Positions 26,072-34,540 of a stretch of DNA of 44,163 nucleotides are shown here, in pieces (position 1 is the first letter of the stretch; every line of letters starts with the position of its first letter). The DNA is taken from positions 1-44,163 of the forward strand of contig JAFEEB010000048.1 in assembly GCA_018241325.1 (NCBI GenBank). The letters run 5' to 3'. The notes below the pieces were generated by a model, which ran no database searches, was not told the origin of the DNA, and saw nothing but the letters and a program-made list of their open reading frames with translations. Both the position numbers and the translations under genes were made by a program. The DNA is from Pseudomonadota bacterium. Lineage in GTDB: Bacteria; Pseudomonadota; Gammaproteobacteria; Burkholderiales; Burkholderiaceae_C.

Positions 26072-26596
26072 ATGAACATCCCCGAACGCAATCCTCTTGA
26101 GCGCACCATTGTTGTCCTTTGCAGCTTCGTGCTCTGGGTCACGACATCAGTGATTTTCGTGATCCTCACGGCCAATACCATCCTGCGCTACACCGGAGGC
26201 AGGGGGTTGCAATGGGCCAACGAACTGCCTGAGCTGCTGTTTCCCTGGCTCGTGATGGCGGGTGTAGTGCTTGCCGCCGAGCGAGGCGCACACATCGCTA
26301 CCGTTTTCTTGATTGAAGTCCTGCCGCCGCAAGCACGTCGAATCGTCGTCGTGACGGGCTGGTTCGTCACGGCGGGCCTCTATGCAGTGTTGTCAACAGC
26401 AACATACAACCTGCTCGAGATCGTCCACGACGAGAAGTCACCGATCCTGCACGTGCCTGGGTCCGTCACCTACGGCTGCGTGATGGGTGGAATGGTGATG
26501 CTTGCCCTACTGGCGCTTCAGGCGGCTTGGCGGGCCTGGCGAGCCGAACCCGTTTCAGCGCTCTCCGAAGGCGAAGTGCAGAGCCCACACTGGTAA
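26072..26596 (+). CDS. TRAP transporter small permease (DctQ type)
   Basis: 174-residue membrane protein with four hydrophobic segments (about 12-40, 48-68, 87-110, 128-152). It has the family feature NELPELLFPWLVMAGVVLAAERGAHIA between the first segments. It pairs with DctM to form the membrane part of the importer. GGAG at about 26057-26061 precedes ATG 26072. Confidence 0.88.
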   Translation: MNIPERNPLERTIVVLCSFVLWVTTSVIFVILTANTILRYTGGRGLQWANELPELLFPWLVMAGVVLAAERGAHIATVFLIEVLPPQARRIVVVTGWFVTAGLYAVLSTATYNLLEIVHDEKSPILHVPGSVTYGCVMGGMVMLALLALQAAWRAWRAEPVSALSEGEVQSPHW

Positions 26597-26659
26597 AGGC
26601 GTTGTCCGCCGATGGGCCTCACTTGTGACCACAAATCCTAGGAGGCAGAGGAGCACGTA

Positions 26660-27919
26660 ATGAGTGTCTTGATTCTCGTCGTTTTTCTCGGTGCGGCAGT
26701 AGCTGCGATGCCGATTGCCCACGCGCTGCTGCTGGCGGCGATGGCGGCAGCCGCGACCACGGATCGTGTCCCGATTGACCTGTTGGTGCAACAAATGGTT
26801 GCGCAGGTGCAGAGCTTTCCGATGATCGCTATCCCGTTCTTCATGTTGACGGGGGCGTTGATGATGGGCGGTAGGCTGGGCGAGGCGATCGTTGGCACGT
26901 TGACCACCACCGTCGGGCGCTGGCACGGCGGGCCTGCGCAGGTTAGCGTGCTGTCGTCGACTTTGTTTGGAGGTGTCTCGGGGTCGGCAGTGGCGGATGC
27001 GTCGGCGATCGGCGCGCTACTGATGCCTTGGCATCGGCGACTCGGATATCCGATGGCCTTCTCGGCGGCGTCGCTCGCATCGGCGGCGACGATTGACATC
27101 ATCATCCCGCCATCCATTCCACTGATTCTGTTTGCGCTCACGGCCAACGAGTCGATCGCCGCGCTTTTTTATGCCGGCATCCTGCCCGGTCTGATGTTGT
27201 GCGCCGGATTCATGACCGCCTGCTGGTGGGTCGGAAAACGTCGAAATCTGCCGCGCGAGTCCGCCCCGGTCGACCGTGCAGTCTTCCGCCGCAATCTTGT
27301 GTTTTCGCTGCCGGCGCTCGCGCTGCCGGTGATGATCGTCGTCCTGCTGCGCTTCGGCATAGCCACTCCGACGGAAGTCGCGGTGCTATCGACGCTGTAC
27401 GCGGTCATTGTCTCGCTGTTGATTTACCGCGACCTGACGATCACGCGGGTGCACACGGCGATCATCGAGGCTGGCTTGGCCACCGGTGTGGTGCTGCTGG
27501 TCATCATGGCCTCGGCGGCGATCGGTTGGCTGTTGACCTTCGATCAGACGCCGCAGGGCATAGCGCACTGGGTGCAGCAAAACGTGCATGCAAAGTGGCT
27601 CGTAATTTTGCTGATGAACCTCATGATGCTGTTCATCGGCATGTTCATCGATCTACCAGCAGCCATTTTGCTTCTCACGCCCGTGTTCCTGCCATTGGCG
27701 CATGGCATCGGCATGGACTCGGTACAGCTCGGTCTGATGATGGTTCTGAACCTGGCGATCGGGTTGTACACGCCGCCGGTTGGCACCACGCTGTTCATCA
27801 CGAGTTCAATCGCCAAGGTCAAGGTCGGTGAGACGGTGCGCGCAATGGGACCGTTCTATCTCGTCGCGCTCGTCGTACTCGCACTCATCTCCTACTTTCC
27901 ATCCTTCGTGCTGCGCTGA
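26660..27919 (+). CDS. TRAP transporter large permease (DctM type)
   Basis: 419-residue multi-span permease that carries substrate inward using a sodium or proton gradient. DctM signatures are FPMIAIPFFMLTGALMMGG, LSSTLFGGVSGSAVADASAIGALLMP, AATIDIIIPPSIPLILFA, PTEVAVLSTLYAV, FIGMFIDLPAAILLLTPVFLPLA and LAIGLYTPPVGTTLFITSS. Length is normal for a stand-alone DctM, not fused to Q. Its stop is 31 bases before the split transketolase gene, tying transport to the downstream enzymes. Confidence 0.92.
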   Translation: MSVLILVVFLGAAVAAMPIAHALLLAAMAAAATTDRVPIDLLVQQMVAQVQSFPMIAIPFFMLTGALMMGGRLGEAIVGTLTTTVGRWHGGPAQVSVLSSTLFGGVSGSAVADASAIGALLMPWHRRLGYPMAFSAASLASAATIDIIIPPSIPLILFALTANESIAALFYAGILPGLMLCAGFMTACWWVGKRRNLPRESAPVDRAVFRRNLVFSLPALALPVMIVVLLRFGIATPTEVAVLSTLYAVIVSLLIYRDLTITRVHTAIIEAGLATGVVLLVIMASAAIGWLLTFDQTPQGIAHWVQQNVHAKWLVILLMNLMMLFIGMFIDLPAAILLLTPVFLPLAHGIGMDSVQLGLMMVLNLAIGLYTPPVGTTLFITSSIAKVKVGETVRAMGPFYLVALVVLALISYFPSFVLR

Positions 27920-27950
27920 ACATCACTTGACTGAGAAAAGGAATCGCTCC

Positions 27951-28817
27951 ATGTCTACAACCGCACTGACGCTGGCCAAACTGGCTCGCAGCGCCTACAA
28001 CATCCGTCGCTACGCCCTGCGCATGGGTGAAGTCCAGGGCCAAGGCTACATCGGCCAAGCGCTTGGATATGCTGACGTGCTGGCGGTGGCTTACTGTCAT
28101 TCGATGGCCTTGCGCTCCGACGAGCCAGGGTGGGAGGGCCGCGACCGGTTTCTGCTCTCGCACGGTCACTACGCCATCGCCCACTATGCCGCGTTGATCG
28201 AGGCCGGTGTGATCCCCGAGTCGGAGCTCGAGACCTACGGCAGCGACGATAGCCGCCTGCCGATGTCGGGCATGGCTAGCTATACGCCTGGCATGGAGAT
28301 TTCCGGCGGATCGCTGGGCCAGGGATTGACTATCGGCGTCGGCATGGCCCTCGGTCTGAAGCAAAAGAACAATCCGGCTTTTGTCTACAACTCGATGTCT
28401 GACGGGGAACTGGATGAAGGGTCGACCTGGGAGGCGGCGATGTCAGCTGGACACTATGGGCTCGACAACCTCATCTGCCTTGTCGATGTCAACAACCAGC
28501 AGGCTGACGGCCCCTCCACCAAGGTGCTGGGTTTCGAGCCGCTCATCGACAAATGGGCGGCGTTCGGCTGGCACGTTCAGCGCGTGAACGGCAATGATCT
28601 ACCCGCAGTGCTCGAGGCCTTCGACGCGGCTCGCGCGCCAACGGAAGCCAAACCCCGGGTCATTCTCTTCGATACCTTGATGGGCAAGGGAGTACCGTTT
28701 TTGGAGGAGCGCGAGAAGAACCACTTCATTCGCGTCGATCCGCCTGAGTGGCAGCAGGCGCTCGCCATACTCGATCAATCTCAGCCGCATATGCAGTCCG
28801 AAGGAGCGTCGGCATGA
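27951..28817 (+). CDS. transketolase N-terminal (TPP-binding) subunit
   Basis: 288-residue half-transketolase supplying the thiamine pyrophosphate domain. Key elements are RDRFLLSHGHYAIAHYAAL, GGSLGQGLTIGVGMALG and the TPP/metal motif SDGELDEGSTWEAAMSAGHYGLDNLICLVDVNNQQADG, then FGWHVQRVNGNDL and DTLMGKGV. AAAAGGAA lies about 10 bases before ATG 27951. The stop overlaps the C-subunit start (ATGA at 28814), giving balanced synthesis. Dedicated split transketolases of this type serve catabolic pathways in the literature, such as apulose-4-phosphate (AptAB) and sulfoquinovose (SqwGH); which substrate applies here is not evident. Confidence 0.9.
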   Translation: MSTTALTLAKLARSAYNIRRYALRMGEVQGQGYIGQALGYADVLAVAYCHSMALRSDEPGWEGRDRFLLSHGHYAIAHYAALIEAGVIPESELETYGSDDSRLPMSGMASYTPGMEISGGSLGQGLTIGVGMALGLKQKNNPAFVYNSMSDGELDEGSTWEAAMSAGHYGLDNLICLVDVNNQQADGPSTKVLGFEPLIDKWAAFGWHVQRVNGNDLPAVLEAFDAARAPTEAKPRVILFDTLMGKGVPFLEEREKNHFIRVDPPEWQQALAILDQSQPHMQSEGASA

Positions 28818-29824
28818 ACACTGTCACCGCCGAAAAAAAACCACGCCTTACTACCTCGGCGATGATCGCCTCGATCGCCTCCGAGGGTCAACGGGTGAAG
28901 GCCGCACCGTTCGGCAAGGCGCTGGTTGACTACGCTGCCGGACACCCCGAGGTCGTGGGTCTCACCGCAGATCTGGCCAAATACACCGATCTTCACCTTT
29001 TCGCCCAAGCCTACCCCGAGCGTTTCTATCAGATGGGGATGGCCGAGCAGTTGCTGATGGGCGCAGCAGGCGGTATGGCCAAGGAGGGACTGATACCGTT
29101 CGCGACGACTTATGCCGTGTTCGGCACACGGCGGGCGTACGACTTCATCCATCAGGTGATCGCTGAGGAAAACCTCAACGTAAAAATCTGCTGCGCCTTG
29201 CCGGGGCTGACTACAGGCTACGGCCCAAGCCACCAGGCCACCGAGGACATTGCAATGATGCGCGGAATCCCCGGACTGACGATCATCGATCCGTGCGACG
29301 CGCTCGACATCGAGCAGGCGGTGCCACAGATCGCCGCACACAAGGGACCGGTGTACATGCGACTGCTGCGTGGCCAGGTTCCACTGGTTCTCGACGAGGT
29401 TAACGGCTACAAATTCGAGCTCGGCAAGGCCAAGCTGCTGCGTGATGGCGCAGACGTATTGGTAATCTCGAGCGGTCTGTTGACCATGCGCGCACTGGAA
29501 GTGGCGCAAGACCTGGCCAAGGACAATATTGGTGTGGCTGTGCTGCACTGCCCGACGATCAAGCCACTCGACGAGGCGGCGATCGTTGACGCGGTGCGTT
29601 ACAAGTCTCGGCTCGTGGTCGTAGCCGAAAATCACTCGGTCATTGGGGGCCTCGGCGAGGCGGTGGCGAGCACTTTGCTGCGCCATCGCGTGCAGCCGGC
29701 TGGCTTCCAGCTTGCAGGGTTGCCCGACGCCTTTCTCGACGCTGGTGCGCTGCCGACTTTGCACGAACGCTACGGTATCAGCCGCGAGGCACTGGGTGCG
29801 CGCGTCAAGGCTTGGCTCGGTTGA
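28814..29824 (+). CDS. transketolase C-terminal subunit
   Basis: 336-residue partner with the pyrimidine-binding and C-terminal domains. It contains VVGLTADLAKYTDLHLFAQAYPERFYQMGMAEQLLMGAAGGMAKEG (the Glu of GMAEQ activates the thiamine), PFATTYAVFGTRRAYDFI, LPGLTTGYGPSHQATEDIAMMRGIPGLTIIDPCD and VYMRLLRGQVP, then VLVISSGLLTMRALEVA and VVVAENHSVIGGLGEAV of the C-terminal domain. It starts on the overlap with the N subunit and ends 2 bases before the full-length transketolase ATG. Confidence 0.9.
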   Translation: MNTVTAEKKPRLTTSAMIASIASEGQRVKAAPFGKALVDYAAGHPEVVGLTADLAKYTDLHLFAQAYPERFYQMGMAEQLLMGAAGGMAKEGLIPFATTYAVFGTRRAYDFIHQVIAEENLNVKICCALPGLTTGYGPSHQATEDIAMMRGIPGLTIIDPCDALDIEQAVPQIAAHKGPVYMRLLRGQVPLVLDEVNGYKFELGKAKLLRDGADVLVISSGLLTMRALEVAQDLAKDNIGVAVLHCPTIKPLDEAAIVDAVRYKSRLVVVAENHSVIGGLGEAVASTLLRHRVQPAGFQLAGLPDAFLDAGALPTLHERYGISREALGARVKAWLG

Positions 29825-29826
29825 CT

Positions 29827-31833
29827 ATGAAACACGCTGCGCCGTCCAAGCTCGCGGACGCGATTCGCTTTCTTGCCATCGACGCGATCGTGCGCGCTGG
29901 CGAAGGCCATCAGGGCGTGCCACTCGGCATGGCCGAGATTGCCACCGCGTTGTACACCCAGCACCTAACGTTCGATGCTGGCGATCCCTCATGGCCTGAC
30001 CGCGACCGCGTCGTGCTAAGCAATGGCCACGGCTCAATGCTGCTGTATGCACTGCTGCATCTCTGCGGGTACGAGCGCTTCGGCATAGAGCAATTACGCA
30101 CCTTTCGCGACTTCGGATCGCGCTGCGAGGGTCACCCCGAACGCGATATTGCGTCGGGGATCGAGGTCACCACCGGCCCGCTCGGCCAGGGTATCGCGAA
30201 TGCGCTGGGGATGGCGGTGGCCGAGGCCTACTTGAATGCCCGCTTCGGCGATGAGTTGGTCAATCACCGCACTTACGCCTTCGTCGGCGACGGTTGCCTG
30301 CAGGAGGGAGTAGGCCAAGAGATGATCTCGCTCGCCGGCCATCTGCGGCTCAGCAAGTTGACGGTACTGTGGGACGACAATCAGATCACCGACGATGGCG
30401 CGACGACGCTGTCGATCAGCGAGGACGTGGCCGAGCGCTTCCGCGTCGCCGGCTGGCATGTCATTGAAGTTGATGGACATGATCTGGCAGCCGTGTCGGT
30501 GGCGTTGGACGCCGCGCGTGTGGATCGGCGGCCGTCGTTGCTTGCCTGCCGTACTGTCATCGCTCGCGGCATCACTCGGCTTCAGGGCCGGCGCGGCGGA
30601 CACAGTGGCAAGCTTTTCGTCGAGGATGCCGATGCCGCACGCGCAGCGTTGGACTGGCCGCACGCACCCTTCGAGGTCCCAGCCGACGTGCTGGACGCCT
30701 GGCGTGATGCCGGGCGACGCGGCCGCAGTGCGCGCGATGCGTGGCAGGCGCGCGTTGCCGCGCTGCCCGCTGCCGAACGCGTCGAATTCGAACGGGTTCT
30801 CGCCGGTGAGCTGCCTGCAGGCTGGCGCGAGACGCTTGCGACGTACAAGAGCGTGGCGAGCACGCGCGAGCCGTTGCCCAGTGGCATCTACATATCCGGC
30901 GAGATTAGTGACGCGCTGGTGAATCGTCAACCGGAGCGCATGGTCATTTGCGCCGATCTGGAGGCTCCTACCGGCCACAAGAGACGGCTGGCGGCCTTCA
31001 CGGCCGAGAGTCGAGACGGACCCTACGTGCACTGCGGCGTGCGCGAGCACTTGATGGGAGCGATGGCGAATGGCATGGCAGCGCATGGCGGCGTTGATCC
31101 ATTGGCCGTAACCTACCTAGCCTTCTCCGATTACGAACGCCCGGCAATGCGCATGGCCGCCTTGATGGGGCTGCCGGTGAAGTTCGTGTTCAGCCACGAC
31201 TCGATCGGTATCGGCAAGAACGGCCCGACGCACCAACCGGTGGAAATTTTGGCATCGCTGCGCGCGATGCCAAATATGCTGGTGCTTCGCCCGGCAGACG
31301 CGGTTGAGGCGGCGGAATGCTGGGAGATCGTGCTCGAACGGAATCGGGGGCCGTCGTCACTGGTGTTCGCGCGCCAGTCTCTACCGCACGTGCGGCGCGT
31401 CCCCACCAGCGCGAACCTATCGCGGCGTGGCGCCTATGTGCTTGCCGAAGCTGAAGGCGGCGAGCGCGAGGTAACGCTGCTGGCCACCGGCTCCGAGGTC
31501 GCTCTGGCGCTGGCCGCCCGCGAACAGCTACAGGTTGCCGGAACCCCTACCGCTGTGGTGTCGATGCCGTGCTGGGAACTGTTCGAACAACAGGACGCCG
31601 CCTACCAGGCGAGTGTTCTCGGCCCGCGCACGATACGTGTCGGTTGCGAGGCTGCCGTGCGTTTTGGTTGGGACCGTTGGCTGGGACAACGCGGGGGTTT
31701 TGTCGGCATGACGGGTTTTGGCGCGTCAGGGCCGGCGGATGCCCTGTACCGTCATTTCGGTATTACCGCCGAGGCGATGGTTGTCGAAGCACGGCGACTG
31801 CTCAACTCGCAAGCTCAGGAGATCCTTGCATGA
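29827..31833 (+). CDS. full-length transketolase with altered substrate pocket
   Basis: 668-residue single-chain transketolase, a second such activity in the operon. TPP motif GDGCLQEG (154-161) to Asn185, Glu407 in GVREH, His28, His67 and His259 are kept. Compared with E. coli TktA from memory, the phosphate-binding Arg358 of SRKASQ aligns ungapped with Ile354 (GIYISG), the Ser385 loop ADLAPSN reads ADLEAPTG, and Asp469 of GLGEDG is Asn465 (GIGKNG); His457 and Arg516 remain. HGAPLG is replaced by HSGKLF. This suggests specificity for non-phosphorylated or otherwise unusual substrates. ATG 29827 is 2 bases after the C-subunit stop; the stop overlaps the dehydrogenase start (ATGA at 31830). 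Confidence 0.88.
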   Translation: MKHAAPSKLADAIRFLAIDAIVRAGEGHQGVPLGMAEIATALYTQHLTFDAGDPSWPDRDRVVLSNGHGSMLLYALLHLCGYERFGIEQLRTFRDFGSRCEGHPERDIASGIEVTTGPLGQGIANALGMAVAEAYLNARFGDELVNHRTYAFVGDGCLQEGVGQEMISLAGHLRLSKLTVLWDDNQITDDGATTLSISEDVAERFRVAGWHVIEVDGHDLAAVSVALDAARVDRRPSLLACRTVIARGITRLQGRRGGHSGKLFVEDADAARAALDWPHAPFEVPADVLDAWRDAGRRGRSARDAWQARVAALPAAERVEFERVLAGELPAGWRETLATYKSVASTREPLPSGIYISGEISDALVNRQPERMVICADLEAPTGHKRRLAAFTAESRDGPYVHCGVREHLMGAMANGMAAHGGVDPLAVTYLAFSDYERPAMRMAALMGLPVKFVFSHDSIGIGKNGPTHQPVEILASLRAMPNMLVLRPADAVEAAECWEIVLERNRGPSSLVFARQSLPHVRRVPTSANLSRRGAYVLAEAEGGEREVTLLATGSEVALALAAREQLQVAGTPTAVVSMPCWELFEQQDAAYQASVLGPRTIRVGCEAAVRFGWDRWLGQRGGFVGMTGFGASGPADALYRHFGITAEAMVVEARRLLNSQAQEILA

Positions 31834-32804
31834 GTGCCAAACAGCGCATTGTCTTTCTGGATCGATCGACCATCGCGCCGCAAATCCGGTTGCGTCCGCC
31901 ATCATTTGAGCATGAGATGGTCGAGCATCAAAACACGTCCGCCGATCAGGTGGTGCCTCGCCTTGACAGCGCGACGGTCGCGATTCTGAACAAGGTGCCG
32001 ATCAGCGTCGCGGTGCTTGAGCAATTGCCTCGGCTGAAGTTGATCGCGGTGGCCGCCACGGGCACCGATTGCATTGACAAGGCTGCGTGCGCGGCGCACG
32101 GCGTCGCGGTGGCAAATATCCGCGGCTATGCGCTCAACACAGTGCCAGAACACACCTTCGCGGTGATGCTCGCGCTGCGTCGAAATATCGTCGCCTATCG
32201 CGAATCAGTTTTGGCGGGGCGCTGGCAGCAGGCAGCGCAGTTTTGCTATTTTGACTTTCCGATCCATGACCTCGCCGGCGCGCGTCTGGGCATCATCGGC
32301 GAAGGCGTGATCGGCCAGCGCGTGGCCGAATTAGGCAAGGCGTTCGGTATGGTGCCTATGTTTGCATCGCACAAGGGCGTGAGCGGCATGGGTCCGCTGT
32401 ACACGCCGTGGCAGCAGGTGCTGGAGACGGCCGACGTGATCACGCTCCACTCGCCCTTGACCTCGCAGACCAGAGGCATGATTGCAATGCCTGAATTCGA
32501 GGCGATGCGGCGGCGTCCATTGCTCATCAACACCGCGCGCGGCGGCCTCGTCGATGAGATGGACCTCGTTGCAGCGTTGGATCGAGGGCTTGTCAGCGGG
32601 GCCGGCTTCGACGTCACCGATGGTGAGCCGCCAGCGGCGGATCACCCGCTGATGCGTGCGGCTTCGCGTCCCAACGTAATTCTCACACCGCATGTCGCAT
32701 GGGCTGCCGATGAGGCGCAGCAGGCGCTGGCCGATCAGCTGATCGACAACATCGAGAAATTTGTCGCCGGCACGCCGACGAATTTGGTTCAGGGTGCTTT
32801 CTGA
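31830..32804 (+). CDS. D-isomer-specific 2-hydroxyacid dehydrogenase
   Basis: 324-residue NAD(P)-dependent enzyme that interconverts 2-oxo acids and D-2-hydroxy acids, in the glyoxylate/hydroxypyruvate reductase group. The nucleotide loop is GIIGEGVIGQRVA (about 154-165), and the catalytic triad is Arg237 (NTARGG), Glu266 (DGEPP) and His288 (TPHVAWA). The second-strand end reads FASHKG rather than ending in Asp, which favours NADPH, as in glyoxylate/hydroxypyruvate reductases. It is the last gene of the operon, starting on an ATGA overlap with CAGGAGAT just upstream. Reducing hydroxypyruvate or glyoxylate formed upstream would be consistent, but is inference. Confidence 0.88.
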   Translation: MSAKQRIVFLDRSTIAPQIRLRPPSFEHEMVEHQNTSADQVVPRLDSATVAILNKVPISVAVLEQLPRLKLIAVAATGTDCIDKAACAAHGVAVANIRGYALNTVPEHTFAVMLALRRNIVAYRESVLAGRWQQAAQFCYFDFPIHDLAGARLGIIGEGVIGQRVAELGKAFGMVPMFASHKGVSGMGPLYTPWQQVLETADVITLHSPLTSQTRGMIAMPEFEAMRRRPLLINTARGGLVDEMDLVAALDRGLVSGAGFDVTDGEPPAADHPLMRAASRPNVILTPHVAWAADEAQQALADQLIDNIEKFVAGTPTNLVQGAF

Positions 32805-33695
32805 ACGTCTTTTACCTGCACATGAATCCCAATGGTTCTTTTTGGGTGATTCCATTGAGTTCGACGGCGAGTTGATCGGACTGTTATCGGATGACGTGGT
32901 GTTCGGTGCATCCTGACCGGCGTTGCCTGTAGAAGGCCAGGTTAGGACATTTTCGCGAGCGTGAAAACCCAATGCCCTTAACGACGCGACTGTGCGCCTT
33001 GGTCGCTGCGCGACTGGCAGCCGATGTCCATCATCCAGCCACTTTGCGGGCGCTCGAGAACGGGCGTCCGTAATCGCGGCGGCGGAACGCTTCCCCCTGC
33101 GGGTCGCAACCCGCCTGCGCGCCAGCCGGCCCCTTCGCCTCTGGGCTTATCCGCAAGTCAAGACATGGCTTGGAGCTCACGCTTCGCGTCCGCGAAACGG
33201 ACTCTTTCCTTGCTTTCTCGGGCGACGGCCGAAGTGGTACGGATTTCATCGACCTGCATTGTGCGGTCGCCTTGTAGCTGGACGAACCTCGGAGGAAAAC
33301 TTGTTTGACTTCGTCATGGCTCAATCCTCTCAGAGAAAAGAGCCCCCTCAAAACCGGGGGCGATGCACAAACTGCGAGTGCCTGAATCGCTGCATATCGA
33401 TCATAGCCGCTCGGACGTCAACCGACCGTACCGGGTCGAGAGCACCCGTTAACAAATCGGAATGGCGATCATTCCAGACGAAGCTCCGAAGTGGCACGTT
33501 CCCGATGGCGTGCCATCACGCGGCAGCGCCATCGATCCACCACGCCCCTCGCTTGAGCGCCCCAGAAGCAGGCAGTCGTCGTCGGAGCGCATCTGCGACA
33601 GCGCAACTCACCGCCAATGCAAACCGAATGGTCAATGTTATGGAAAGCACGCGCTTCCCATTTCTTTCACCATTCCGTAATGAAAAGGTCCTTTC
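32805..33695. other. 0.9 kb gap: IS remnant and hairpin-rich leader
   Basis: No intact gene. It contains an IS3-type end (about 33281-33366), a stem-loop GCGGGT-CGCA-ACCCGC (33099-33114), a TTCGCG-TC-CGCGAA dyad (33183-33196), GGAATG-GCGAT-CATTCC (33459-33475) and TGGCACG/CGTGCCA (33492-33515, 10-base loop). The last two are 180-240 bases ahead of the DUF3223 gene and could be regulatory. Confidence 0.5.
33281..33366 (-). mobile_element. IS3-family left-end/OrfA remnant
   Basis: On the minus strand a GCCCCC-GGTTTTGA-GGGGGC end-like hairpin (33342-33361) is followed by TCTTTTCTCTGAGAGG and ATG 33316, reading MTKSNKFSSEVR. This is the stock start of IS3-group OrfA proteins (MTKSNKFSPEVRERAV). 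The frame then degrades and stops after 23 codons. Only the terminal region survives. Confidence 0.6.
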
Positions 33696-34247
33696 ATGCC
33701 CTCCCCCATCCCCGTGGTCCTGGACCACCTGCGCTTTGCCAGCCAGAACCAGGCGCGTCAGCACTTCTCCGACATGCTGCACCGCTATCAGCCTGGCCAG
33801 AGCCTGAACCCCGCCGACAGCACCGAGCTGCAAAGCCTGCTCAAACGCCACCCCCTGTACGACAAGACCCCGCTGGCCAGCCTCGATCGCCTCCACGTCG
33901 CCACTGCCGGCTTCGGGCGCCACTGCTTCAGCGCCCAGCAGCCCGACCGCTCCAAGCGCAACGTCTCCTTCGTGCAATGCATCCGCAATTGCCGCGACCA
34001 CCCCGATCCCGAAGCCAGCAACCCAGAACCAAAAAAAACAGCCCCCGAGACGATCGCGCTACCAGCGCAGCCCCAACCCCAAGAACAAAAACCGGTGCAG
34101 GCCAAGCCGCCAGTACCCGTCACCGACATCCCCGCATCGACCGCGACGCCGGTACTGCCTGCACCCAAGCCAACACCAACGCCAACTCTCAAAAAGCCTA
34201 CACCACCCACCAAGGCCACCAAGCCGAAGAAGGAGCGCACCCAATGA
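33696..34247 (+). CDS. DUF3223/DCL-like protein with proline-rich tail
   Basis: 183 residues. Residues about 10-95 match the DUF3223 (DCL-like) pattern: FASQNQARQHFSDMLHRYQPGQSLNPADSTELQSLLKRHPLYDKT, then RLHVATAGFGRHCFSAQQPDRSKRNVSFVQCIRN. Residues about 105-183 are a low-complexity Pro/Lys/Thr tail (PKPTPTPTLKKPTPPTKATK). AAAAGG lies 8 bases before ATG 33696. The stop overlaps the next gene's start (ATGA at 34244). Such proteins occur in integrative elements; function unknown. Confidence 0.75.
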   Translation: MPSPIPVVLDHLRFASQNQARQHFSDMLHRYQPGQSLNPADSTELQSLLKRHPLYDKTPLASLDRLHVATAGFGRHCFSAQQPDRSKRNVSFVQCIRNCRDHPDPEASNPEPKKTAPETIALPAQPQPQEQKPVQAKPPVPVTDIPASTATPVLPAPKPTPTPTLKKPTPPTKATKPKKERTQ

Positions 34248-34516
34248 CCCCGTGCCGCTTCACCCAGATGCGCAGCGCGCCCTCCCGCCTGGACGATGGT
34301 CTTCGACGCCGAACCCGCCGTCTTCTGCACCTGGCCGGCTATCCCCCCGAGACCGCGTGCACGATCCACGTCAGGCAAACACCATGGTTCCCCGATGGGC
34401 CATGGTCTTGCGAGGTGCGCGCAGCGCCAGCCGATGACGATCCCTCTCCATGGAAGCGGCGGCTGAAGCGCCTGGTTGAATACTGGCTGCGGCTGCGCAC
34501 CCGGTGGCCTTCCTGA
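34244..34516 (+). CDS. small protein coupled to the DUF3223 gene (90 aa)
   Basis: MTPCRFTQMRSAPSRLDDGL and onward, with a basic amphipathic start (RRRTRRLLHLAGYP) and a Trp-rich end (TPWFPDGPWSCEV, SPWKRRLKRLVEYWLRLR). No family is recognised. The ATGA overlap with the preceding gene and the GC-appropriate codon use support it as real. It is convergent with the Gp3-like gene at 34541, only 24 bases away. Confidence 0.55.
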   Translation: MTPCRFTQMRSAPSRLDDGLRRRTRRLLHLAGYPPETACTIHVRQTPWFPDGPWSCEVRAAPADDDPSPWKRRLKRLVEYWLRLRTRWPS

Positions 34517-34540
34517 ACCCACCGGGTGCGCTCCTTTCCA

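Noticed and set aside
32794-32916. A 40-codon frame starting with GTG inside the end of the hydroxyacid dehydrogenase gene (tail reads FDGELIGLLSDDVVFGAS)
   Set aside because: Rare start, no ribosome site, no family match; it may be a gene remnant but cannot be supported as a gene.
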